A DNA stretch of 64,000 nucleotides from NCBI GenBank assembly GCA_022579005.1, contig MU401477.1:186802-250801 (forward strand), in the 5' to 3' direction. This DNA comes from Poronia punctata (taxonomy: Eukaryota > Ascomycota > Sordariomycetes > Xylariales > Xylariaceae). Positions within the stretch are counted from its first letter, which is position 1. Each line of letters opens with the position of its first letter. Of this stretch, positions 46,436 through 57,167 are shown one piece after another. Below the pieces are notes generated by a model. That model did not search any database. It was not told the origin of the DNA and saw nothing but the letters and a program-made list of their open reading frames with translations. A program made the translations under genes and the position numbers.

Positions 46436-48598
46436 ATGTCAGTCGCCGCGGCTCAACAGGCCATCACCCAAGGCGCCTTAAAGTGTGTATTCCACCCCAC
46501 CTTTTACTTTCCGAATATGATGCAACAGCAGCTCGAACATGTGAGACAAGTATATTGACCAAATGCCCTCCAGTGCCGTATTCAACGATCCCGAGAACGT
46601 CGAGCAGAGATTTCCTGTACCAGTCCTCCAATGCCTCCAGATAAAACCCTTAGGGGCGCAGCCAGTTGGCGGTGCCCCTGGTCCGGCAGAACGCTATCGA
46701 GTAGTGCTCAGTGATATCAGAAACTATGTACAGTGCATGTTGGCGACACGTAAGCAGAAGAAACCCAAGAAACCCGCCCCTACGTACACGAGGCAATACT
46801 CGGGGAAGATGCGATGCTGATAGTGTTATAGAGGCCAACCATGTCATCCACGACAACCAGCTTGACCGCGGCTGTATCGTACGGGTCAAATCGTACTCGG
46901 CAAATGCGGTGAAGGGCAAAAAGTTTGTCTCGCATGATATCTATCCAAAGACCAAATCTAACTGTTGACAGCATCCTGATCATATTGGACCTCGAGGTTG
47001 CCACTGAACTGGGCAAGCACGACCGAATCGGTGAACCCGCCCCCTTCGAAGCAAAGCCTGCGTCTGAAGCCTCGGCTATAGGCGGTTCCGGATTCTATGG
47101 TGCGAAAACGGAAACCCCGACGCCCGCTATCAAGTCAGAACCCATGTCATCACGAATGACGGCACCAGGTGGTGGAAACAGGGGAGGGTCCAATACTCGG
47201 GGGAACATTGTCATCTACCCTATCGAGTCACTCTCCCCTTACGCACACAAGTGGACCATCAAAGCGCGTGTCACATCCAAGTCTGATATAAAGACCTGGC
47301 ATAAAGGCTCTAGTGAAGGCAAATTGTTCTCGGTCAACCTGTTGGACGAGAGCGGCGAGATCAAGGCCACCGGCTTTAACGACCAATGCGACGCCTTTTA
47401 CGAACTGTTACAGGAAGGCCAGGTTTATTACATCAGCAACTGCAGAGTGAACATGGCCAAGAAGCAGTTCTCTAATCTCCCCAACGATTACGAGCTCGCG
47501 TTCGAGCGAGAGACCCTTATCGAGAAGGCCGAAGACCAGGCCAGTGTGCCCCAGGTTCGATTCAACTTTGTCAACATATCAGAGCTCCAATCTGTCGATA
47601 AAGAGGCGACCGTAGATGTCATCGGTGTGCTCAAGGAGGTCGGCGAAGTCTCTCAGATCGTGGCGAAGACAACGGGAAAGCCATACGAAAAACGCGAGCT
47701 CACGTTGGTTGACGACTCTCAGTTCTCGGTCCGGCTGACGATATGGGGAGCGACGGCGACCAATTTTAACGCCCAGCCAGAGTCGGTTGTTGCTTTCAAG
47801 GGTGTCAAAGTTTCCGATTTTGGCGGTCGTTCGCTTTCTCTTCTCTCGTCTGGTACGATGACGCTCGATCCCGATATCGAGGAAGCGCATCGCTTGAAGG
47901 GCTGGTACGACTCCCAGGGTCGAACCGACAATTTCAACACACACAACAACATGGCTTCTCTGGGTGCTGCCACAGGTCGCCAGGACCAGACAAAGTGCAT
48001 CTCGCAAGTCAAGGACGAGCATCTAGGTATGGAGGACACAGAGTACTTCACGCTGATAGCAACGATTGTATACATCAAGCAAGACAACTTTGCCTACCCG
48101 GCTTGCAGTACCGAGGGCTGCAACAAAAAGGTTGTAGACCAGGGCGACGGCACGTGGCGATGCGAGAAGTGCGACATCAACCATGCCCGTCCGCAATACC
48201 GGTACATCATGAGTGTCAACGTCAACGACCATACAGGCCAGCTGTGGCTCTCCTGCTTCGATGACGTCGGCCGCATCATTATGGGCATGTCGGCCGACGA
48301 GCTCATGGAGATCAAAGAAAACGACGACGAGAGACGTGTCCTTTCCATCTTTGAAGCTGCCAATTGCTCTAAGCTCAGCTTCCAGTGCCGTGCTAAAATG
48401 GATACGTACGGCGAGAACCAAAGGTAAGCAAAGCAAGCCCAAGTGTAGCTTCATCTCCTTTGTCGCAAAACCATTACTAACATTTCAAACCGAATTTTCA
48501 GAGTCCGTTATCAAGTCATGAGAGCCAACCCGTTAGACTACAGGTCTGAAGCCCTCAAGTTGGCAGACATGATTAAGCAGTTTGGTATCAGCTCATGA
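46436..48598 (+). CDS. RFA1: Replication protein A 70 kDa subunit
   Basis: Five exons: 46436-46482, 46574-46749, 46832-46922, 46972-48423 and 48502-48598. Introns are 91, 82, 49 and 78 bp; phases match; about 620 residues. The N-terminal RPA70N domain spans about residues 1-110 (KGKNILIILDLEV near its end), followed by a Ser/Pro linker. DNA-binding OB folds start at the conserved PIESLSPYAHKWTIKARVTSK and continue through DBD-B. DBD-C carries the C4 zinc ribbon C483, C488, C502, C505 (CSTEGC...CEKC). It is the large subunit of the single-stranded DNA-binding trimer in replication, repair and recombination; nuclear. An MCB box lies in the promoter. Confidence 0.97.
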
Positions 48599-49570
48599 TA
48601 GGTATATTTCCTGGTCGTGTCTGATAATCTGTCACGGGGACATACGAATCGAGAAGTGTTCCGCAGTAGATAGCAAGCTAGGAGTAAAATATGGCAAAGG
48701 GGCTGTGGGATGATGATGCTATTGGGAAACTAGTGTCATGAGATACTCGTAGATGTGAGGAATCGTGATTGTCTTGTCCTGTAACGGTGTACGGGGCCGG
48801 CCAGTTAGTGTCAGAGTTTGAATGTTGCATGGATCTGCCTAGTCTTAGGTACTCGCTTATACCCTGAGTGAGAATGGGTGGATTCCAACGCAGGATGAAG
48901 GATGGCGGAATAGATGTCGCTAATTGGGATATAATTAATTCTATGAGCAATGACCTGTCATGCATTAAGATGTCTGTGTCCAGTGCTTTGCTGGATTTCA
49001 AACTGCAGCTCCCCTACCCCTATTTGATGTATGTCACGTTTCGGGCAAGAACGATGGGATTTAAAACACTGTTTTCGTGATTGTATCTGCAACTCCATAG
49101 CAATGGGAACAATACAGGTACGCATGTATGTTGCTTAACCCTGCCCAGAATATAACGATGGCCATGTTAACCAACCCTGCCCAAGCCCTACCATACCGGT
49201 TATCATGGCGAGTTGTTGCGAATCAATGTATCATGAGTTTGTCTGCGCTATGTCCGCCTCCAAACGCCAATAACAAACCTCACGTAGTAAAGCTTTGCAA
49301 ATGTAGTAGTCGGTGTCCTCGACTTGCTTGCAAGCGTACACGGGAAATATATACACCCCAAACGCCTTCGCCTGTGTCTCCTGTCCTCATGCAAATCCGA
49401 TCAATTCGTGAAAAAATGTTCTTCCCCACCTCGCTGATCACACAAACAGGGTTCACGGCCCGTGTTGCGACGTGAGCCTGTTAGCGTTCTGGAACTAAGC
49501 TCCAATACATGGCCGGAATCTCTAGCAGATCCCACGGGGTCAATGGGGGACGAAGTGCCGAGCGCGTAGA
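48599..49570. other. Intergenic region between convergent genes
   Basis: About 1 kb containing the 3' ends of RFA1 and CSN3. No gene seen; a few CCTGCCCA words are repeated at about 49138 and 49177. Confidence 0.45.
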
Positions 49571-51167
49571 CTAGCCAGTTGCCATAACGCCACCCATAAG
49601 GTCCTCGTCGTCGATATGTGATTCGAATTCAGGTACGGCATCGTGTGCTTCGCCAGACTTATCGCGTCTGCTCTCCCTAATAGACCACTTGATATAGTCC
49701 TTGCTAGTACCCAAGCGCTGGTTGGTGGCGGCAATTACAGCACCGACGCCCTTCAACCGCTCCATAATTCTGGCGCATTCTTCGTCAAACTCAGCCTCTG
49801 GTTGATACACAACCGATGGTAGGAAGGTCAGGAATTTGGTGCCGTCGTCGTTCTTTTCAATCACACCATTCAGCATGCCTCCTATTATCATCGTTTGGAT
49901 GAGCGCTTCGACATCCTCGTCCGTAGGTAGTGCCTGGCCCGTCTCCCCGCTCTTGGTCGCTTTGCGAATCTCGGCTATCGAGAGCTTGGTGTAAATATCT
50001 CGAAGCGAGAGGACACGCCATTTTTGGTACGTCGCCAGGACTTCCTCTACCAAGCTCGCGTTTCCATCCTCCTGCCAGATATGAGCATGCTGTGATGCTT
50101 CCACTAACAACTTCTCCACGTCGTCGGATGCAAACGTGGCAGCAAGTGCTGTGTAGTGGTTTCCAAGCGTGTTGAAGATCTTGTGGGTGGAAGTTGTGAT
50201 AAAAGGCGAGGCATTAGCGAAACTACCGGTCGACAGTAAGCTGACTAGGGCCCATTTCTTGTATGCGTCGACCATAATTTTACTACACCCGGCTTCCTTG
50301 ACCGGGTATGTGACAACCCGCCCAAACGCCACCCGTGCCTTTTCCCAGTCTCTCTTAGTGCAGTATATCATCCCGCAGAGAAAGTCATACTCCAATACCA
50401 TAGACGACGTCACATTATCAGCAAGACCCGTGGACCTGGAGATGTATGCGTAGGGAGGCAATTTGAGATCGCAGAGGTATTGGCCGGTTTCCTGGTTTGC
50501 CATGCCGGGAAAATAGACGATATCGCTGTCAATTACTGGCAAGGCCGGATTCATAACGTCAGTCGTATAGGCAAGCACCACTAAAGTATGATGTAGGTGC
50601 GTAAACATGGTTGCGGACGGATCGAGTTTAAGGAGGGCCGAACTGAGGGTCTCGACAGCTACAGAAGGCTAGAGTACTATATTAGTAGCATTCAGTGAGA
50701 AGACAGACGCAGGTAAAGACGTACAGGTAACAGTGTCCTACTGCCTACCGCGTTCAATATGTCTAAAAGCATAGATCCAGCGTAGCGACATTGCCGTCCG
50801 TCAAATTTCATCAGAAAAGTGACTAGTTTTTCTAGGACGAAGGCCTGCGGGACACTGGTCGCTAAATGAGGTACGACAAGTTGGTGAAGCACGGCAAGGT
50901 AGGATAAAGAATGGATCGCAGGGTCGAGGATCTGGCACATGTCAGCCCAAAGGCACTGAAAGGCACATATGCGGAAGGGAGTAAGCATGGTAGATATCTT
51001 ACATTCAAGAGGCTGGTACTGAAACCCACAAGCTCTTTCGACCTATCCTTGATAAATAGTCCTAATTGCTGGACGTGCACCAAGGCAGCCTCGTTATATG
51101 TCTCGTTCGTGTTGAGGCTATCATCCTGCGGCGGAAATGCCAGCAAAGCGTTAGCACATTGGTCCAT
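49571..51167 (-). CDS. CSN3: COP9 signalosome subunit 3
   Basis: Three exons on the minus strand: 51003-51167, 50749-50931 and 49571-50668, all phase 0, with introns of 71 and 80 bp. The product has about 481 residues. Helical repeats fill the N-terminal part (ILDPAIHSLSYLAVLHQLVV, LLDILNAPSVAVETLSSALL). A region of the PCI type follows (TYQKWRVLSLRDIYTKLSIAE and MIIGGMLNGVIEKN). The acidic C-terminus is typical. CSN3 is a structural subunit of the COP9 complex that removes NEDD8 from cullins and controls development and light responses in filamentous fungi. Confidence 0.92.
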
Positions 51168-53117
51168 CTTGGTCTCGTCCAATGTGTGCTTGCTGAGCCG
51201 CGATGGCGGACAGTCTCAAACGCCTGATTCGAAGGGTGATATTTGGTTGCAAATGGTTTGACCGTGTTGCGACGTGCGTTGCCCTAAATACCTGCAATAA
51301 TTCTGCCAGACTGTGGCTTAGGTGTGTCAAATGTGAAGATAGAAGGGAGGCATATGAGTAAGAGTGTCCGCGCGTCTCTATCTTTACGAGGTTGTAAGCT
51401 GCTAGGTTAAGCCTTGCATCCAGACAGCTGTTGTTTGACGTGACCGAAATATCTTGACATGTACTCGTATGGTAGGAGGTTTGGTGGGGTAATGAGCTAT
51501 GGCAGTACGTACCTACCTTACTGATACTAAAAGAAGTAGGGGCTTGAAGAGTACTTGGTCGGTACCTAATTACATAAGCTTTTGCTTTAGGGTGGGGGGA
51601 TTTAGGCATAGACGTCAAAGCCCCTCCTGGTCTTTTGAAGTATCTCCTGTGTGGTGGTAGGTATCTTAAGTACATAGGTACTTGTTGGTAAGTGTATCTT
51701 GCCTCCAGATTGACAAGCACTAGGCAGGGAGCCAGGGTAACCGCGGGGAAGGACACAGGTTGCCAGCCATTTCCGATATTACTGGTTTTGGTATATTGAA
51801 TGCTTTATGGCCTTAGAAAATGATGGAAGTTGTAAAACTGCAAGCAGCCGCCTAGCATAGAAAGACCAGTCAAATATAGAGGATCCAGACGCGCCAGAGC
51901 ATGTCAAATTTACCTATCTCACAGCTATCAACTACTACACGTACATAAACAAGCTTTAACCAAGTGTGTGTAAATATTGGTGGCGTTGCTCTAGGTATGG
52001 AAACCGCGGACATGTGAAGAAGAGGTGATCATCAAGACCTTAACCTCAGGTTAAGTCAATATGCCTGCTTACACGTACACATACGGGTAGCTTTACCAAA
52101 ACTTGCCTTTTGACAGAAAAGAAAACAAGCAATTCTGCGACCTTGTTGTACGTTGATGCACAAATCATAGTAGCGAGACATATCTGCAGTCTACCATCAT
52201 GCATCGCACTATTGCCCAATTGTTGATCTCTTCTGCACCGAATACATCATAACCAGCCAAAGGCGAATATATGAAACCAACAATGGGACGATTTGCTAGC
52301 TTCCTGTTCCTAATGTGGTGAATCCCGCAGCTCTGTCAAGCTGGGAAAGCACATCAACTAAAACATGGGCCCGTGAGAACAAACACATCAGACGGGGGCT
52401 TTGGGAAAACCGCATATATCGGCATCCTCGTAATACAATTGCCAGCCACGGCCATCAGAGAGGGATCGGGGATGGCGCTGAATTAAATTAGGGCGAACTG
52501 TATTCCTACTGCTATGAGTTTCTGGGGCGTTGCGGTCAAGTACTAACCTTGGACTTTTAGTATAAGGGAAACCGGGCGCCTGGTTATAAAGCCACACGCG
52601 ATCGAAACTCTATCCAACACGTACCGTGTGTGGTGCACTAGGAAGCCAATGTCGCACATCGGGACCACAGCGCCAAATACTGAAGTTTGAGTTGCGTAAT
52701 GAGATGCTCCCCCCCCGCATACCACACAGTATATCAATCCAACATGGAGCTACGTTATTCGCCTCCAAAGCCAGGTCAGCTGAGGACGGCATGAATATTA
52801 TGTCCAATTCAATATTGGTTCAAAGCTTTGATTGGGTAGGCCTGTTCACCGATGCGTCTGAGTGACGACACCATTCCTAGGCAACAAGGTGAGCTTTACA
52901 CGGCGATAGAGCCCTATAATACTCGGAGGTACCCTGAGACAATGCCACTACAAAGAATAGCACCTTATATCTTCCTCATCTTCCATGCTCGGGTTCGAAG
53001 CAAAGGCACAATCTCTATAACTCAACTCAAGTGTCTATACTTGAATAATCCGGAGAAAACTACACGCGCTGGTGTGACAACGACCGCAATCGATATTCAT
53101 ACGAAGCTATTCTCAAG
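51168..53117. other. 2.0-kb divergent intergenic region CSN3 / opsin
   Basis: No gene seen. It carries the promoters of CSN3 (minus) and the opsin (plus). TACCTACC motifs at about 51508 and 51657. Confidence 0.45.
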
Positions 53118-54446
53118 ATGATGATTCCGCAGGATATGCTCGAGGCCGTGTCTCCGGCCAAGACACATCCAGCTACGACTACGCATGGGACACTACCCTT
53201 CCCAACCGTGACGCCCGATATCCCCAAAGTCTACCATCAATATTCGACAGAAGCCGGCCACAAGACACTATGGTGCGTTGTTGTAGGCACGGTGGCGATG
53301 GAGTGTTGCTGACAAGCTAATAGGGTCGTCTGCGTCCTCATGGGCGTGACTTCACTCGTATTTTACGCCATGGCCATGAGAGTCCCGGTGGTAAGATAGC
53401 CACACGAGAGAGAATGTGACATATGGGAGTTCCAGAAGATCTGACAAGTGGCATAGCAAAAACGTCTCTTCCACATCATCACCGCGTCCATCACCACATT
53501 CGCATTCCTCTCCTACTATGCCATGGCAACCGGATCGGGTATCAGCATCCACACCACCGTTACTAAAACGGCGGAGCTCGGTATAGTAACCGAGGTGGTG
53601 AAGAGACAGATATTCTGGGCCAGATATGTTGACGTGAGTCGTTCTTATGCCTTTGCGTCCCTCTTTCTACCTCGTCTCGTGGTATTGTAATCGAGAATCG
53701 GTCTCGATCCTGCAATTTCAATCAACTGAAACAGACGAGCTAACATGAACATATCAAATACCTAGTGGGCTTTGACTACCCCCCTATTGCTCGTCGACTT
53801 GGCCCTCCTGGCTGGCCTCAACGGCGCTAGCATCCTCGTACTGGTCTTGTCGGACCTCATCATGGTTTTGACCGGCATGTTCGCAGCATTCTCTCATGAT
53901 GAGGGTCAGGGCTGGGGCTGGTACGCCTTTGCATGCATCGCCTTCCTCAACATCATATACCAGCTAGGTTATAAGGGGCGGTATGCTGTTGCCACAAAGG
54001 ACAATAAGACGAGAACCTTTTTTGGCGCCATCTCGCTCTTCACCCTGGTTCTATGGACCCTATATCCTATGTAAGTCGTCGTGTTACACTACTCTACAAA
54101 TCCCTGTAGACGGTAGCTCCTGGTTTCTTAAAGTGGTGTGTCTGTTGCTAACAAGCGGGGAACAAAGTATCTGGGGTGTCGCTGATGGCGCCCGCATTAT
54201 CAACGTCGACGGCGAGATCATTGCCTATGCGGTCCTCGACCTCCTTGCAAAACCCGTCTTCGGCCTCTGGCTGCTGTTGACACACGACAGTATGGCCCGC
54301 ACCTCGCCTTCGGTCGAGGGTTTCTGGGCCCATGGCCTGTCGTCCGAAGGAACGCTTCGCGTAAGTTCATAGAGTGTATATATGCCCCGTGTACATTGGC
54401 ATACTGATGTGCTTTTTAGGTCGGTGACGGACATGATGAAGACTAA
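53118..54446 (+). CDS. Microbial (type I) rhodopsin, proton-pump type
   Basis: Six exons: 53118-53272, 53324-53390, 53457-53633, 53766-54070, 54168-54360 and 54420-54446. Introns are 51-132 bp; all phases match; 307 residues. Seven hydrophobic helices follow a hydrophilic N-terminus of about 50 residues. In helix C, R130, D133 and D144 occupy the positions of bacteriorhodopsin R82, D85 (acceptor) and D96 (donor). Helix G has D259 and retinal-binding K263 (LDLLAKPVFGL). D241 and E251 match the proton-release E194/E204. A carboxylate donor and acceptor together point to a light-driven outward proton pump like Leptosphaeria rhodopsin or CarO rather than a sensory opsin. No carotenoid genes lie nearby, unlike Fusarium carO. 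Confidence 0.94.
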
Positions 54447-55326
54447 ACTCAGTATTACAAGGCTATCATTCTGATGCAATGATCATCACAGCATGTTGTT
54501 ATTCGATGGCTGTGATTGCGTTTGCAAAATTCATGAATGCTCAAATACGCCTGATCAAATTTTTATGGGATTTCGATCAGTTCGGGGTTGGTGGACGCTA
54601 GATTGGAAAACAATACTCATCCGATATAACAAATCCATGGTTAGAGTATCTCGAGAGCTGGCCATGTACATGTGACCAGTGCCGTTGCGTCTTGAATTCC
54701 TGTAGGGGAACGACAGCATAAAGCAAGAAACTGGGTGAGCCGGAATGAAACTTGTTGTAAAACCGACCACACCTCTGTATGTACCTCGCAATGTGTATAG
54801 AGACGTATCATACCTGTAATCCAGGCGACTCCCAGGCCAGGCTTATTAGTTTGTCGTGTAGTCTATATTTCATATGAGGTGGCTAGTACCAAGGAAATTA
54901 CACTGTTGCCCCTGGCATCTTGTCTGCGAAAATAGCCTCATAAATATGCTGGGCCACGTATAAAGACCATGCTGCCATTGGTAAGGTGGATCAAGATATG
55001 CGCTCGTACACATACGTGTACGTACGAAAGGAGAGAAAACCTTGACGTTTGTTCTTGTCGGTGCCGTCCTGTATTCCGGCCCCCACACCTGCACTTCCAA
55101 TTCATTCAAAGGACGGGACGACCGTAAAGTGGACGGCCCGTTAGCAGGTGCCGCATCCCCGGATAAGTGGAGCAGCTGCTGCTTGAGCCTCTGACCAATC
55201 ACAGTCAACGCGAATCAGCTACCATCATCAATTGAAACTGCTATTTTGGCAATTATATCGAGCTTTCGACGTCGTATAACTCTGCCAATTCCAGTCCTTT
55301 CCCTCTCCCCTCCCTCCACCCTCACA
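54447..55326. other. Intergenic region
   Basis: About 0.9 kb, the 3' flank of the opsin and the promoter of the complex I gene. No gene seen. Confidence 0.45.
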
Positions 55327-56522
55327 ATGGCGTCCAGACTCAGCCCATTGCTTTTCCGAAGCGCAGTCCGAGCGGCTTCCAGAGCGGCAGCTGCACCGCG
55401 GGCTCAGTGCACCCGTTCTTTCACAGCCGCCAGTGCCCGGAGGAGCGATACTCTCGCAGTGGTGAGTTCTTTTTCACATTACAAACCAAACCGTTTCCTG
55501 CTTTAAAAAAGAGACTGACGAAGAGAGCTCCCTAGCACCGAAACTCAGATAACAACAACCCGGCCATCCCGTTCAAGTTCAATGCGCAGAATGAGGCGCT
55601 CATCGCCGAGATCCTCAAGCGGTACCCGCCCCAGTACAAAAAGGCCGCCGTCATGCCCTTGCTCGATCTCGGACAGCGGCAGCACGGCTTCACCTCCATC
55701 TCCGTCATGAACGAGGTCGCTCGCATCCTCGAGATGCCCCCCAGCCGAGTCTACGAGGTCGCTTCTTTCTATACAATGTACAACCGCACGCCCGTGGGCA
55801 AGTTCCACGTCCAGGCCTGCACAACGGTGAGCCTTTGAAATCTTCTTCTAGTTGTTCTTTGTTTGTCGGGTTGTGGCAGACAGTTTGGGGCTATAGGAAT
55901 TGAATCGTTTTCGTGGCGGGGATAAGAAGAAAGAGAAAAATACGCTCCAATCTACCAACAGAGGCGCGAATAAACCCGATTGAAAACAGGGGAGCAAAGC
56001 GCAGAGGAAAAGGGAATCTTTTCCAGCTTCTGCAAATCCGCTACATCCCACGATACGAAAATATCCGGCATCTCACCACTCTCAATCTTCTGGTCAATTC
56101 TTACCTCGAAAAGCAAAAAGAACTACCTATAACTAACTCAACCTTCTCTTTCTTTACAGACCCCATGCCAACTCGGCGGCTGCGGCAGCGACTCCATCGT
56201 AAAAGCCATCAAGGAAGAACTCGGCATCAAGCAAGGCGAGACCACATCCGACGGCCTATTCACCTTTATCGAAGTCGAATGTCTAGGCGCATGCGTCAAC
56301 GCGCCCATGATCCAGATCAACGACGATTATTACGAGGACTTGACCCCCGAGAGTACCAAGAAGCTACTCTCCGCCCTCCGCGAGAGCGCCACTACCGGAA
56401 GTGCGGCCAATGTCCCCAAGCCCGGTACCCAGAGTAGTCGGCAGACGTGCGAGAATAGTGCCGGCTTGACGAACCTTACTAGTCAGCCTTGGGGTCCCGA
56501 GACTACTCGTTCCGACCTATAG
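55327..56522 (+). CDS. nuo-24: NADH:ubiquinone oxidoreductase 24 kDa subunit
   Basis: Three exons, 55327-55461, 55536-55826 and 56160-56522, all phase 0; introns 74 and 333 bp; 262 residues. The N-terminus is an Arg/Ala/Ser-rich mitochondrial presequence ([18 protein letters not shown]). The thioredoxin-like domain binds the N1a [2Fe-2S] cluster through C140 (ACTT), C145 (TPC), C183 and C187 (VECLGAC). It also has [20 protein letters not shown] and [13 protein letters not shown]. It is part of the matrix-side NADH dehydrogenase module of complex I (human NDUFV2). The long second intron separates the first cluster Cys from the second. Confidence 0.97.
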
Positions 56523-57110
56523 GTTGTCGGTATCGGAAAGGGGGATAGATACGTGAGGGGGTAAAGGCTGAACTGAATAATGCAAAGATAACATAACACA
56601 TGGTTTTGTACGTGGACGTGAAGAGGCGAAAACGGGCAATTTTTTTTTTTTTTTATAGAGGGAGAAAGTTCGTCATAGATATGGACTGTATATAACCCGC
56701 ATTTGTATCCAATGATTGATTTGATTTGATTTTGTGTCCAATAACCCATCTTGGTCTATTATATCAAAGATGGGATGGGGTACTTGCGTCTTTGTGGTTG
56801 TTTCTTCTGTGCTGCTGTTTATTCATTCGGCGTGAAGTCGCATAACCAGCTGAGATACAATTTCTTTTTCCACATTTCAAACTCTCTCCCTTTACCGCCA
56901 AGGGAAGAGGTAATCTAACACTCGGATCCGAATATTTCCTGATATAATTCATTCATTGATATATATATATATACCCAACAGCAATCTCCTAATCCCCCCC
57001 TTTCGTGATAAAAAATCGCACGCTTTCTGGCTGAGCTTACAAGTTATTTCATTCCTAACCTACCATTTTTCATTTTGTCATTGCCTCCTCATAATATACG
57101 TACGTGTATA

Positions 57111-57142
<32 letters not shown>

Positions 57143-57167
57143 AAAACCCCAAACCCGCTTCCCTTTT
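56523..57167. other. Intergenic region between convergent genes
   Basis: Contains a poly-T tract at about 56641-56654 and AT repeats (56959-56973 and 57106-57142). No gene seen. Confidence 0.5.
57106..57142. repeat. AT microsatellite
   Basis: (TA)n tract of about 37 bp, broken by one ACA, in the 3' flank of the kelch gene. Confidence 0.9.
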
